64,000 nt of DNA from Porites lobata (GCA_942486035.1 CALNXK010000041.1:3035001-3099000), one strand, 5' to 3'; positions 10,344 to 23,453 are shown, counted from the stretch's first letter. A program made the numbers and translations. Notes: generated from the letters alone by a model not told the origin.

Positions 10344-11491
10344 CGGTGTATGACATTTGCAGACTGCAGACTGCAGACCGCAGACTGCAGACTGCAGACT
10401 GCAGATCACAGATTGCAGGTTGTAAATTAAATGACACCAAAAATCTTCCTAATAAAGGTGACGTCATCAAAAATATAACATCGTGTGAAAGTGAGAAAGT
10501 AGCCTGGGAACAAGGTTGATATTTTTTGCGCAAAGTTGCATTGGCCTCATTCCCAAGATGCTGTTGGCTATTCTTCTTCGACCCTTTCTCAACTCACCCG
10601 GCATATCACTAATTGCGTTGATTCTTTATTCTTCTTTGATTATTGTGAATTGATAATGACAAGTATCAATGCCCACTAATGCTGTCTAAATAGGAGTCTT
10701 CTGTAAAAAAAAGTTTTTAGATTGCGAGCACTTCGTGCTCACAACAGTTACTTCGACAAAAACAACTAGGATAGGTCAAGAACATTTAACACCTTTTAAA
10801 TGACGTATTTCATCTTCGCAGTATTTAGGGATATGCCAAATGATCTAAAAACAACAGATCCTACCCGGACTCGACGAATTACCAAAAGTGCATTTTTAAT
10901 TTCTAAATAGGCAAGTCATTGCTCATACTCAAGTCGTAGTACACAGGTGGGGCTCCCGTAGAATAAGGATTCCGGCGCTGTTCCACAGACAGACCTATAT
11001 AACCATAGTTTAATTTCATCTGTGGTGTAGGCTAGATTGCTAGACTGATGCTATGGATTCTTGAGCACGTTTGTGACATCGGCAGACATTATTCTGCTCT
11101 AATTCAATACGAAAAGAACAGCCAACAGCTCCTTTAGGAATGAGGTCGGTGTAATTTGCGTGAAAAAAATACACTTCGTTTCTAGGCCTTACTTCTCGGA
11201 ACAAGGTAATGTTGATGATGACGCCACCTTTGTTACGATATTTTTGGTTTCATTCAATTAACTGTCTTGCGGCCTCATGCAGTCTGTAGTCTACGGTCTG
11301 CAGTCTGCAGTCTGCGGTCTGCAGTCTGCAGTCTGCGGTCTGCAGTCTGCAGTCTGCGGTCTGCGGTCTGCAGTCTGCAGTCTGCGGTCTGCGGTCTGCG
11401 GTCTGCAGTCTGCGGTCTGCGGTCTGCAGTCTGCAGTCTGCAGTCTGCAGTCTGCAGTCTGCAGTCTGCAGTCTGCAAATGTCATACACCG
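10344..11491. mobile_element. Nested 1,148 bp element with satellite-built inverted ends and 9 bp target duplication
   Basis: The 9 bp TAAAATTAG occurs at 10335-10343 and again at 11492-11500. The ends are exact inverted copies: CGGTGTATGACATTTGCAG at the left and CTGCAAATGTCATACACCG at the right. Inside each end lies an array of the heptamer CAGACTG (about 8-9 units left, nearly 30 right). Further in, imperfect inverted matches continue (GTGACGTCATCA near 10459 with TGATGACGCCAC near 11215; 10543-10577 with 11111-11145), so the TIRs exceed 200 bp. The element sits in the left arm of the TTAA element; the matching site in the right arm (about 15500) is intact. A 9 bp duplication fits Mutator-like elements. 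No transposase is encoded. Confidence 0.9.
11277..11477. repeat. Heptamer minisatellite (GTCTGCA/GTCTGCG)n
   Basis: About 29 head-to-tail copies of a 7 bp unit with A/G variation at the last position. It forms the right inverted end of the element 10344-11491; the short left array is at 10362-10412 in opposite orientation. Five overlapping ORFs on both strands here are artefacts of a stop-free heptamer. Confidence 0.95.
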
Positions 11492-13336
11492 TAAAATTAG
11501 CCGCCGAACACGGTAATATAGCCTAGCGACAGAAATGAGCTGACTTTCATAAACGAGCGAATATATTGGCAATCTTCCGCTTAAATCTCAAAATGCAGAT
11601 ATCTAACAATTTCTGAACGGCACATTTTTTAGATTTAGAGCATAAAATATCGACGAACCAGCAGAATTTTGAAACGTAATTTGCATAATGCTTAAATACA
11701 ACAATTTACCGCTAAAACCAAAATCGAATTTTCTATATGGGGGAATTCTCCAAATCACCCCAAATCCCGCTTACTACCTAATGAGATATAGTACCTCAAC
11801 ATTATCTGAAAGTTAGTCTGGTGTTCTCGCGAACGCTTGTAAAATAGATTGATTATTTTGAGGTTATTTTGCCCCAAACAACCGCTAATTGACCCCAGGG
11901 TCAGTTGACACGTGCACGTCACCTTAGTTTTATGCATCGATTTGAGCTCGTTAAAAGGGCGAAACTAACAAGATTCTTTTAATATGTACCTGTTTTAATG
12001 AAATACACGCAATCTTCAAAAGGAGAGGCCGTTCAATGGGTAATTTCTGTTCTTGAGATCTTGTAGATTGTACCATGGCGTCTGCGAGTGGACCTGAGTC
12101 TAGGTCTGTTTTCCCGTGACTGCGAAATCAGAATAACATCAAGAAATAATTCTCCCTCGAATCTTCGTAAGTGAATCAGCTTTGCAGTGCCTTACCCCCG
12201 GGCTTACCTGAGATAAAAAGTGGGCCGAATAGCAAAACATTTCTAGCGGAATTTGGATCCTTTGTGGAACGCAGTGTATTGCTGAGCGAAAGGTGAGTAA
12301 ACAAACGTAGGAAAGTACGTTACCTTTGATTGCGTGACCAGCCAGTAAACTATAGTCTCCAGCGAAAAATAGGATTCGCAAAAATCTTGCTGATGTATAT
12401 TTAACAGTTTGTTACTATAAATTTACACCTGGTTTGTCTAAAACTTTAAACAATGCATATCTGTCCAAGCGTATAAGAATGTTTCGAAAGATCCACCCCT
12501 AAATAACTGTGGGCTACACCTTTTTCCCCATCACCGATGTGCACTTCCTTCCCACTGTCTTTTGCATGAGGCTTGTATGCCTTTTTAACTGTTATCGACA
12601 CTTAAAACTGGCCGTTTAAGGCCTGGTTTAAGAACTTGACTGACTTAAAAACCGTCGCGCTATTATTGTTGGACTTTGGAAGCTTTAAGCCCAAAAATGA
12701 TGTTGCAATCTCGAGAAATTTGCCCGGGTCTAATTTTAAGACAGGGAACGGGTACTAGGAAAGGGACGGTCTCATTTAGCAACCCGTGGACAATCTGGGC
12801 ATGCTTGCCTTCTGTCGCAGAGGCAACCGACGAGGCCAGGTACGCCGCCCCCACCCGAGAGGATTGCATGGCATCCACCATTTCAGTCGCTTTTTTTACA
12901 TCATGACCTTCAATTATTATGAACTATAATGCGGGCCTTGATCGTTGCCACCTTACCAGAAGTCTAATCTTCGCACTGTTAGACCATGAGAATCTCTATT
13001 ATTATTTTGACTTTTCCTTGCTCAGCTTCCGGCAAAGCGATACTCCGAAGCAAAAATAGCTTTACAACGACTCTACCCAGCCCAGAACTCCTGATATCAA
13101 CAAATAACCCCCCCCCCTCTAAAGAGAGCAAACGTTCCCCGAACTATTCACTTGACCCACCCCATCCCTTCGTTAAGAAAAACTACGCACTCAGTTCACT
13201 GGACAAAACGCGCTGGTGAATATACCAAACTATAGCCGTTCATCCTACAAGCAATCTCAGTTTCAGCAGGCGTGGCCACGTTTCCAGTTGCTGTAAGATT
13301 AATTCGACACCTGCAACAGACACTGTAAATTAAATA

Positions 13337-13509
13337 GAGTGTTTTCACTCACGTGGCCAGCATCTATGCAAATTTATTGGAACAAAAGAAAGCGTTTGCA
13401 TAAGAAAGGAGTTCAACTCCCACAGGACTGGTTTGGGACACCAACATGGCCGCCGTTTCATTGTTTTGGGACACCAATATGGCCGCCGTGACGTCATGTG
13501 AAAACACTC
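13337..13509. mobile_element. 173 bp MITE inside the TTAA element's loop
   Basis: GAGTGTTTTCAC at the left end and GTGAAAACACTC at the right end are exact inverted copies flanked by TA. The interior has two direct copies of a TGGGACACCAA...ATGGCCGCCG unit and a TGACGTCA palindrome. It is a third nesting layer within 10149-15683. Confidence 0.7.
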
Positions 13510-16366
13510 TATACCTTGAAACTGTCAGGACGAGAAAGTTTATAAAAGACTTAACAGGTGTGCGCGGCGGTTTCCTTGTCTTCCTTTCCTCCCATTGTAG
13601 CACTCAAATTCTGACCCTGATATTAATTCTAGTTGTAATTAATCGTTCCTGAGCCGATAGGCACAAGGATATCAGTTTCTTGCAAAATATGCTGTGACAT
13701 CCGTTTGCTCACCCCCTTTTCTGCCTTCGGCCGCTGATTAGGTTTGGTTCTGTGCTTTGAAATAACTTTAGGAACGAACATGATACGTGAGGGGCGTGTC
13801 CGGCTAAGGGCAAGTGACTCTCGGTGGTGAAGATATATACTGAGCTTGTCAGTATTTCGTAGCCTGTACCACGTCGCGAAAATAGAACAAGCCAAAGAAA
13901 AATAAGACGCCTTTCTTTCCCCAGCCCACGCAGGTTTTTCGCATTACTTTTTACTGCACAACTGATTCTACCTTTTCGAGCCGGAGCGAACATGGACGCC
14001 CTCCACTTCATTTTCGGCACCTGACTAAACGCAAGCGCTGACTTGTGCGCCTATGCTTCGTTTGCACTGAAGTAGCAGTATATGACCACGACAGACTTGC
14101 TGCTATCCTTGGTTTGAAATCGCAATGGGCATGTAGCTTTTACGCAAAATTAAATACTTGGTTGTTTGCAGAATTGCATTTAACAACAAATTACAGAAAT
14201 TTAACTAAGTTTAGATCTCATAGATGAGAATTGAACGGAAAAAACTTTTGGGGTAAAAAAGTCAAAAAATGTTTGCTGGAAAATCACTTATGGACATATA
14301 TACAATAGCAGAGATATCATGCCTGTAATTTTCCGTTCAATGCACCTTATGACAAGTCTGACTAATCCACTGGTAACCCATGCCTTAAAACGGCCTTGAA
14401 CCTTAAAATTTAATCCATTTGCCTTTCATGCGTAGTGCAAATATATCTTCTAAACACTCCGGGGTTGGGGGTAAAATCAGAAGAACAGAACATTCAGTTA
14501 CTGTACCATTTTTAAAAGTGGGACAGTATGTTTGCTAATCATCTTAGTTAACCGCTTTTAAAATAGGACAAAAGGACACCTGGTCATACAGGAAAATGAA
14601 TTTACTGTATCCCGAAAGCTTTGGTTTCCAGTGCACTTATTTTTCGCAGGAGACAATCGATAATTGCCTTGTCACGCAATCGGAGGTGAGTAACTAATTA
14701 AAAGTCACTAATACCATCGCCGCTTAGCAAAACACTACGTGCTGCAAAGGATCCAAATTGCGCTAGAATGTTTTCCTATTCGGCCCACTTTTTATCCCAG
14801 GTAAGGCACTGCAAAGCTGATTCATTTACGAAGGTTCGAGCGAGAATTATTTCATTATGTTATTCTGATCGCGCAGTCACGGGAAAACAGACCTAGACTC
14901 AGGTCCACTCGCAGACGCCATGGTACAATCTACAAGATCTCAAGAACAGAAATTACCCATTGAACTGCCTCTCCTTTTGAAGATTGCGTGTATTTCATTA
15001 AAACAGGTACATATTAAAAAAATCTTGTTAGTTTCGCCCTTTTAACGAGCTCAAATCGATGCATAAAACTAAGGTGGCGTGTACGTGTCAACTGACCCTG
15101 GGGTCAATTAGCGGTTGTTTGGGGCAAAACAACCTCAAAATAATCAATCTATTTTACAAGCGTTCGCGAGAACACCAGTCTAACTTTCAGATAATGTTGA
15201 AGTACTATATCTCATTAGGTAGTAAGCGGGATTTGGGGTGATTTGGAGAATTCCCCCATATAGAAAATTCGATTTTGGTTTTAGCGGTAAATTGTTGTAT
15301 TTATAAACATTATGCAAATTACGTTTCAAAATTGTGCTCGTTCGTCGATATTTTATGCTCTAAATCTAAAAAAATGTGCTGTTTAGAAATTGTTAATATC
15401 TGTTTTTTGAGATTTAAGCGGAAGATTACCAATATATTCGCTCGTTTATGAAAGTCAGCTCATTTCTGTCGCTAGGCTATATTGCCGTGTTCGGCGGCTA
15501 ATTTTTGGCCCGCGGACCGTTGAAATCGAAAATCTCAAATAATTCCCAAACTCGGCCGCATTTTGAAATTTAAACCTCAGCAGTGTTATAAACACATTAA
15601 AACCTTATTACAGACTTAAAATGAGGGTAGGTTTGGTTTTGAGCTGTGGCCACGGTTTGCTCGATTTTTCTGTGCATTCGCTCTTAAGGCACTCACAATC
15701 ATCATCATCACCATCATCTTTATCATCATTATGTTCCTTGCAAATCCAATATTATATGAAAAGGTTGCATCATTTCAAACAATTTTTGGGTGTAAATCTT
15801 TAGCCATAGTTTGTTTCGCTCTTTCAGAAGTGCTCAGTAGAATTTAAATTCCCTTATTTTTAATGAACTTTCAATGAAGTTCCTAACGGTGTTAAAAGAA
15901 TGGCAATGTCATGAAGGTTGATTAATCTTCCGTTTTGTCATTAATATACAGATTTAGCCAAAGGCCAAAAGCGAAGCTCTCTAGGAATGTTTTAAGAAAA
16001 GTCTTTCTCAAGTAATTCAACTTTTGCCATAAGCAGAAAGCAAACTTAACTCCACCTTTAAAAAAATGTACCTGAGCCCGAGATCAATTGAAAACCAAAA
16101 ACTGCTCAGCGGATAACTTTTAAAAAGTGCGTCGGTTTCAATGAGTTGTATAGCTGAGCTCGCGATACAGTAATGTGACACTCGTCAGCGGATGCCCTTT
16201 TTGGACAGCTGTCAATTGACCATAACACTGATGTCCAATACCCCGGCAATGATTCACTGAAGTGGAGTAAATATTCACCACAAGCCACCAACAATTACAA
16301 TCATAATATTTTGGCGCACAAATTAATTATGACCGAACGGCGCGTCGCGTTGTCGATTTCGGTTTA

Positions 16367-16961
16367 CAGTTGACTCCCGATAACTCGAATCTCGCGCCAA
16401 CTCGAACCAAAATCGATTTCTGCTGGATTTCTGTCATACTTTAATTTACTGTAATTTTACTCTCGGTAACTCGAATCCTCGATAACTCGAACCTTCCGCT
16501 AACTCGAAGTAGTTTTTGTTTCCCGTCAGATCATTTCTATACAATTTTACCCTCGATAACTCGAACCATGTTTTAAGCCCTTAAAAGTCGGGAAAAAACC
16601 GTCTACTGGCGTCCCTGGTCAAACATTGAATTTTGAATTTCCCATTGACGTGTTGTGAGCATATAGTATACTATTGGAGGCTGATGTTATTTGCCACAAA
16701 ATCTAACGTGAAACAGCTTTACTTCTCAAAACAGTAAAACGAATGCTTTATTTTGGCAATGCTTACGTTACGTTTTGATTTATGATCTAGAAGTATCTTA
16801 AATTTTCACTTGACATTGCTTCAATTAAATGTGATTAAAATGTTCACTATGCAGTAAAAACTGTTTTTTTTTTCGTTACTGCTGGCTAACTTCTTCGAGC
16901 TCCCGATGACTCGAACCCTTTTTGATTTCCCTTGAAGGTTCGAGTTATCGGGAGTCGACTG
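16367..16961. mobile_element. Pogo/Tigger-like MITE (duplication copy 1)
   Basis: The termini CAGTTGACTCCCGATAACTC and its counterpart ending GAGTTATCGGGAGTCGACTG are inverted, and the interior repeats the AACTCGAA motif many times. CAG-starting TIRs with a TAACTCGA core are typical of pogo-like elements. A TA lies to the left (16365-16366), but the right flank is TT, so the target duplication is not intact. No transposase frame remains. Confidence 0.75.
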
Positions 16962-19900
16962 TTGTATCACTGATCGACAGCTCTGGTTCCGAACCAAAAA
17001 GTCCTCGAATCGCGGACTTCCGGCTTGTTAGCAGTCGTCGGAAGGAAACCAGAGGAATAGATTTAAACACAGTAGGATGAGAGAACGATGGCGCATGCCG
17101 TCACTTCTAGTGACCGATCTTAATCCACTATACACACAGAATCTTTGCGACCCCCTCAAATTCGTTCTCGCTATAAACGTATTATTCCATTTCTTACCAA
17201 AATACCCTTCATCCCACTATTAAATTTATATCAAACTGTTCATTGAAATCTTTCTCCTTTCTCTACATCAAGGTTTCCCTCAATGATGGTATCGATCATT
17301 GAAATTGTTCTTTATACTAAACCTACGGCCGAACATCAGTACCGAGTTTTACGCTAATCATGTCACGCCTTATACACTTATTCCCTGAGAATACGACGTA
17401 TATGTTCCTTCCACGATACAACGTATTCATACTATCACTTACACTCACACAAGCGACTCAACCACACGTATCCCTCTAGTTGTCGGATACCACCCAGCCA
17501 TTCGCTCAATATCATCAATTTTTCACAAGCACATTTACATTCTTTCATCCTCCCAACTTGGTGCTACTTTGTTTAAATCTATACCACTCGTTACCTTTCT
17601 ACGTACTATCGCTATGTGGACTTCCCGTTCGGAACCAGAACTCTCGATTAATGTTATGGTGTTATACGCTGTTCAAAATCCTATATTTCTCAGCAGGACC
17701 GTCGAGAACGAGCGATACAGGCGGCCATCTTGACCGGGTCTAGCTTCAACTACTTAAAGGGCGGGGGATGGTTTGGGAACCCTCAGGCCTGCTCTCTCGG
17801 TACTGACATTTGAATCCAATTACAAAATGACTGCCAGTGAAATTAAAGTGAGCGCTCGATCTCGACGATCTTACGAAAACAAGGGGACTGTGAACAGTCT
17901 ACCAATGTTATAATTGATTGTAAATAATTATTTCATCACTTTAACTAAAGGCAGTTGTAATAAAACAGTCATTTCTTTAGGTTCCGTAGGTCTCCTGGTC
18001 TGCAATTCCACAGATTAGTCTTACCCTGAATCTCTTGACATTTTATCAATCGTGTTTCATGCTCGTAAACTGTTTTATTTGACGACTGTCTAGTCTTATT
18101 TTTTTTTATTTTTTTTTCTTATTTGTTTTCCTGTCTAGTCTTCTTGGTATTACAGTTTCGATATGTTAGATGAATTAGTGATTTGTTTTGACTACGGTAC
18201 TGTTTCCAAGATTCATTACGTGCCCTTTTCAAGTGTTTTGACAGAGTGAAGTATTTGAAACGAAAATGGAAGTGCCCTATCAGTTGTGGTTGATGAAAAG
18301 GTATGCCAAATACTAATAAGATGTCAGCCAAAATATCATAGCTTAGAAAACAAAACATCATTAAAGATATTGCTCGTTGATAGCCATCTAAGTTCCATAA
18401 GAGGATCCCGCGGATTTTGTTCTTTAAAAGCAGAAAGTGTCTTATAAGGTTCGGTGAGAGAAGTGTAGTTGTCATTGTTGTAGCTTTACAATGGGAATTT
18501 CTCAGTTGTAATCAAAACGAAGAACTAGGGCTCTAGTATCAGGGTTTATACTTGAATTATGTTTTAGTAGTCGCATATTGTCCTGTATCTAATATCCTAT
18601 TTATAAATGTATGGCTATATTCAAGTTCGCCATGACATGTAGCAGGTTTTTAAGAGTTAAGGATTAGTCGATGAACTTTGCTAACTCTCCTATCTTTATC
18701 GAAACTTTAGAATTGTGTTCATTTCGAATTGACCACGCCCTTTTTTTAATGCGTATGTACAGCGTACAACAAAGGCAGGCAGTTATTTGAATTTTTGATT
18801 CTGTTTCTACTTTTTTACTGTTCTTTCCGGTATTAGTCAATACCAATACAAACAAACGATCATCGTCTCTGTATGATATTTTGTATATTGCAATTCTCAA
18901 TTGAACTGTAAGCCACATTTGAATTAAGGGGCTAGCATGTAGTTTTTTGAAGAATTGCAGGGATTTACAACGTTTCAAAAATCATAATAGTGGTTGAAAA
19001 TGAGAAGGCGTCGAGCCTGAGATCAAATCGAACAGAAAGAGATCGAGCTCAAGTAGAGAAAATTGAACATTTATATAGGTCTGAAGCAGTGAATGGTTCT
19101 GTCAAAGGGTATTACGTATTCCGCGGCACTTTATTTTTAAGAATCTTTTTCTCCTGTTCACTATATTGATGTCTCATACACTGCCTGTTAACACGTCAGT
19201 ACTAGGCTAAGAACGCTTAATTAAGCCACATCTTGATGAGGAATGTCTTCTGCCTCTCCGTGGTTGACGAATAGGGTGAAATTGCAAATAGAGCAATCAG
19301 TGAACTTGGCCGCCGGAACTTTCTTTTATACTTCATTATTGTCAAGTACTTTTGTTATTGAGTATACAAACGTAAGCCGATCGCGAACCGACTGAAAAGG
19401 CTTTGATCGTCAAATTAATCATTATTTATGTACAGACAGTCGAATATATCATCACTTTTTTTATCACAATGTTGCAATATAACTAGAGGTTTGGAATTTG
19501 GTAGCCCTCCAAATATTGAAGCTCTCCACTCCAGATCTTCCTTTAAATGGTCGATATATTACTCCACGAGTCATTTCTATCTGAATTGGAGCACTCTTAC
19601 ATCTGAAATACACCGGAATTGCTGAACAACTTCTCTGTTGTTGGAAATCAATGGATTCGTTTCCTCTTTGTATTAAGGTGAGTAACTAGCGCATTTTGAT
19701 TCATCAACTATGAACTAGTTACCTTCTAGTCTGCAAATAGGGTTATACGTTATCATACAATTTTAAAAGGGTTATAGTCCTCGTAAATGAGACAGATTCT
19801 TCGTCAATAATTGAATTGTTAAAAGTATTACTGGGCTTCGTTCGCCAAGAAAAGTAGTATTAATAAAAAAAGACGAACAATTTCCAAGGTCTTCTAAGAT

Positions 19901-20573
19901 GCTCGCCTTTAGCCACCAATGTTCCAAGAGAGGCACAATCATTGCTTCAACAACCGGTGATTAATTCCGCTGAGCAGTTGAGTTTTAGAAGTGATTTTCA
20001 TTAGAATCGTCTCTAATTCGATGAAGGGTAGTCGGATACTTATTTCCTTCTGTAGTGACTCTTACTGCAGTCTGCAAAGTTTTTGATGATACAAACATTA
20101 TACGCGGCTTATATGATGCAGTACCGCCTGTGCAAAGCTTTTTATCGCGGACACATGTAAGAACAATCATCAGTGAAGTGCGTCGGATCAGAATATAATA
20201 TTTTAAGCCAAAAAAAAATAAACAAAAATGGTTAAACACTAAGTATGAAGAGATATATTATAGTTAATCATTTTTAAAATTCAAGACTGAGCTTATAGCT
20301 TAATCATACAGGAACCGTGGCAATTATAATCTGTGTAAAAGGTAAATTGGGAAAGAAAGACATTAGACTTCTCAGATCTTTCCTAAAGCTGAAGTAGAAT
20401 CTGTTTGTGAATGGAAATAGACACATCATTTGTGATTGTATTATATTGATAGCAATTATGATCATTTTCCTCGGTATACTTCCGTTGTTAAATTTTTTCT
20501 TGCTCGGAGATGATAGTTTGCCGGCTAAATTTACAAGCTCTCAGTTTAGAAATATCACCAAGACAAGGAAGTA

Positions 20574-20645
20574 CCGTAAAATTCCGAAAATAAGCCCAGG
20601 GGCTTATATTTTTCAAAGGCCCTTTTTGAGGGGCTTATTTTTGGA
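20574..20645. mobile_element. Truncated MITE at the duplication junction
   Basis: It begins CCGTAAAATTCCGAAAATAA after a TA, exactly like the full element at 27021-27612, but stops at about 20645 where copy 2 of the duplication starts. The right breakpoint of the duplicated segment therefore fell inside this MITE. Confidence 0.9.
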
Positions 20646-20980
20646 GGTAACGGGTAATTATGTCATGTATGTCTGTATGGGCTCCTGCCGCGGTGCATGA
20701 TTTCTAAGTTCGCGCTTTGCCTTGCTTGCCGTCAGTGAAGAAGCAAAAACATAACTTCCAGGTTCGCTTCGTTGACCGAGCAAGACATCGAAAAAATTTT
20801 TGAAGACAAGGACTCACAAAACACAAAAAAGTCGACGAAGGTGGCATAGGAGCTGTTTGCCACTTACGTGAAAGAGAAAAAACTGAGATAACCTGAGGAA
20901 CAGAAAGGGTTGGCACAAACTTTTAAAACATCTTATGTCGAAGCGAGAAAGAAAGAATTCGTTCAATATATAATAAAACA

Positions 20981-21108
20981 ATATTAGATTCAGTTTTGTG
21001 ATATCCAGATCATAATAATCAAGATCTCGGTAAGGGTTATCAGCCTTCGGCTTTGACTGATAACCCCACCTTGATTATTCTGGATATCACAAAAACTTCA
21101 TCCAATAT
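20981..21108. mobile_element. Hairpin MITE (copy in duplication 2)
   Basis: This is the same hairpin as at 8929-9056, carried along by the duplication, with a substitution in the central stem loop (TTTGACTGATAA against TTTGGCTGATAA). Confidence 0.75.
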
Positions 21109-21239
21109 TTGTTTAGTATTTAGTTGGTAGTTGATATTTTCAAGAACTTATTAACTTTAAGATTTGTTAACTTTTTATAACTTCATTAAAATGGGCTCTA
21201 CACTATGGCAGCCCTTTTTATTTTTCCTCTGTCGGCGAG

Positions 21240-22055
21240 TTAGTGTGGGTATTCTCTGCCTTTTACTACCTGGCATTCACTGCAGTTACGAATCTTCTCA
21301 GTGTCTTCTCTAAGTAGGGCTCTGACAATAAGTCTTGCTTAAAAGCTTTCGTAAACTTGTCAGAAATTGGCGAAGGGACATCCACATATTTTTCAGTCTT
21401 CACTAAGGAAATCTCTGCGAACAAATTTCCGGTAATCTGCGACACTTTGCTCCTTGCTTTCGTATTCGCAAGCAACTTCGTTGATATAAAGAGATAAACG
21501 GTTACAATTCAGTTGTGAGATTCTTTAGCACTCGCTGCACAAGCGAAATAGCCCTTGTGCGGTTTGTTCGCCAGAAGGAACACAGCGGATTAGACCAATC
21601 CGCATATTAAGTTGCTATCCATGCCGGCCGGCGTTGCCTAACATGCCGATTAAATTGCGTGATCCTGACTCCTCAAGTAGATCTGGATTGCGTGATTCAG
21701 GATTCATATCGTGAGAAACTGTTTTCAGTTTTCTTGACTCTGCAGATGATAGATAACCGCCCCATATTATGGGGAATGGTTTTTCCTTATTTTCTGTTGG
21801 TTTAACACGTGAAAGTAAACTGGCAAATTTGCGGGCTTCTTCTGGCGTTACTGCAGCAAAATACCTGTTTAATTCGCCAAGAGCTTTTAATTTCCCCACT
21901 AGCTCCTTCTCACTGGGAACCAAACACAATATTAGACCATTTATGCTTGGTACTATAACATTTTCCTTGTAGGGTAAAAATTTTTGCTCACAGTGTTCAA
22001 TTTCCGTGACGTTTATATGCGTGGTTTGTGATAGGGTGACGTTTAATACATACGC
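21240..22055 (-). pseudogene. Broken family gene, copy 2
   Basis: This is the second copy of the minus-strand gene fragment. The first 104-codon frame (21615-21929) keeps C-L-V-P-S-E...N-R-Y-F-A-A-V-T-P-E-E-A-R-K-F without the frameshift seen in copy 1. It ends at the same TAG as copy 1, after ...R-H-G. The next segment has L-C-S-E-C followed by TAA where copy 1 has CAA, then Y-I-N-E-V-A-C. The loss of 16 bp near 21458 changes the following frame; the last segment, E-K-I-R-N-C-S-E-C-Q-V, ends at TAA (21240-21242). The shared TAG implies the gene was already broken before the duplication. Confidence 0.85.
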
Positions 22056-22866
22056 CTATGCAAACCAAGATGAAGGCTACTTTGTTGATCACCTACCGAA
22101 ACGGAAGAAAGGTTCGTCACTAGAGAATTTTAAATTTTGGAGTTTGCATTCATGTATCATATTCGATTCATAACGCCAGAGATCTTAAGGCATTCACAAT
22201 CATCATCATCATCATCATCTTTATCATCATTATGTTCCTTGCAAATCCAATATTATATAAAAAGGCTGCATCATTTCAAACAATTTTTGGGTGTAAATCT
22301 TTAGCCATAGTTTGTTTCGCTCTTTCAGAAGTGCTCAGTAGAATTTAAATTCCCACATTTTTGGTGAACTTTCAATGAAGTTCCTAACGGTGTTAAAAGA
22401 ATGGCAATGTCATGAAGGTTGATTAATCTTCCGTTTTGTCATTAATATACAGATTTAGCCAAAGGCCAACAGCGAAGCTCTCTAGGAATGTTTTAAGAAA
22501 AGTTTTTCTCAAGTAATTCAACTTTTGCCATAAGCAGAAAGCAAACTAAACTCCACCTTTAATAAAATGTACCTGAGCCCGAGATCAATTGAAAACCAAA
22601 AACTGCTCAGCGGGTAACTTTTAAAAAGTGCGTCGTTTCAATGAGTTGTATAGCTGAGCTCGCGATACAGTAATGTGACACTGGTCAGCGGATGCCCTTT
22701 TTGGACAGCTGTCAATTGACCATAACACTGATGTCCAATACCCCGGCAATGATTCACTGAAGTGGAGTAAATATTCACCACAAGCCACCAACAATTACAA
22801 TCATAATATGTTGGCGCACAAATTAATTATGACTGAACGGCGCGTCGCGTTGTCGATTTCGGTTTA

Positions 22867-23453
22867 CAGTTGACTCCCGATAACTCGAATCTCGCGCCAA
22901 CTCGAACCAAAATCGATTTCCCCTGGATTTCTGTCATACTGTAATTTTACTCTCGGTAACTCGAATCCTCGATAACTCGAACCTTCCGCTAACTCGAGGT
23001 AGTTTTTGTTTCCCCCTCAGATCATTTCTATACAATTTTACCCTCGATAACTCGAACCATGTTTTAAGCCCTTAAAAGTCGGGAAAAAAACCGTCTACTG
23101 GCGTCCCTGGTCAAACATTGAATTTTGAATTTCCCATTGACGTGTTGTGAGCATATAGTATACTATTGGAGGCTCATGTTATTTGCCACAAAATCTAACG
23201 TGAAACAGCTTTACTTCTCAAAACAGTGAAACGAATGCTCTATTTTGGCAATGCTTACGTTTTGATTTATAATCTAGAAGTATCTTTTAATTTTCACTTG
23301 ACATTGCTTCAATTAAATGTGATTAAAATGTTCACTATATATGCAGTAAAAACTGTTTTTTTTTTCGTTACTGCTGGCTAACTTCTTCGAGCTCCCGATA
23401 ACTCGAACCTTTTTTGATTTCTCTTGAAGGTTCGAGTTATCGGGAGTCGACTG
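22867..23453. mobile_element. Pogo/Tigger-like MITE (duplication copy 2)
   Basis: This is the copy of 16367-16961, with the same CAGTTGACTCCCG... and ...CGGGAGTCGACTG ends and small internal deletions. Confidence 0.75.

Larger units (their letters stand above)
10149..15683. mobile_element. 5.5 kb long-terminal-inverted-repeat element flanked by TTAA
   Basis: TTAA at 10145-10148 and 15684-15687 flank the element, and copy 2 of the duplication keeps the uninterrupted site (GATCTTAAGG at 22181-22190). Ends begin GAGCGAATACACAGAAAAAT / its reverse complement ...ATTCGCTC. The arms are about 0.96-0.99 kb: left 10149-10343 plus 11501 to about 12290, right about 14720-15683. They are highly similar but diverged. 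The inner 2.4 kb has no recognisable transposase; ORFs at 12663-14020 are short and unplaced. TTAA targets are typical of piggyBac and Kolobok elements; the purine-rich terminus fits Kolobok better, but this is an inference. Confidence 0.9.
8594..20645. repeat. Tandem segmental duplication, copy 1 (interrupted)
   Basis: 8594-10148 and 15684-20645 match, in order and at high identity, the continuous stretch 20646-27092. Without the 5.5 kb insertion the unit is about 6.5 kb. The left breakpoint lies in AAGGTCACGGGTAA, against GAGGTAACGGGTAA at the copy 1/copy 2 junction, a short shared GGT-ACGGG. The unit carries a broken family gene (minus strand), a hairpin MITE, a 0.6 kb pogo-like MITE and otherwise unrecognised sequence. 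Small ORFs in 17480-20240 recur in copy 2 only because the copies are similar; none looks like a gene. Confidence 0.95.

Noticed and set aside
11250..11572. Five overlapping ORFs of 67-93 codons on both strands
   Set aside because: They are reading frames through a stop-free heptamer satellite, with the same Q-T-A-D-C-R-L or L-Q-S-A-V-C-G repeats in every frame.
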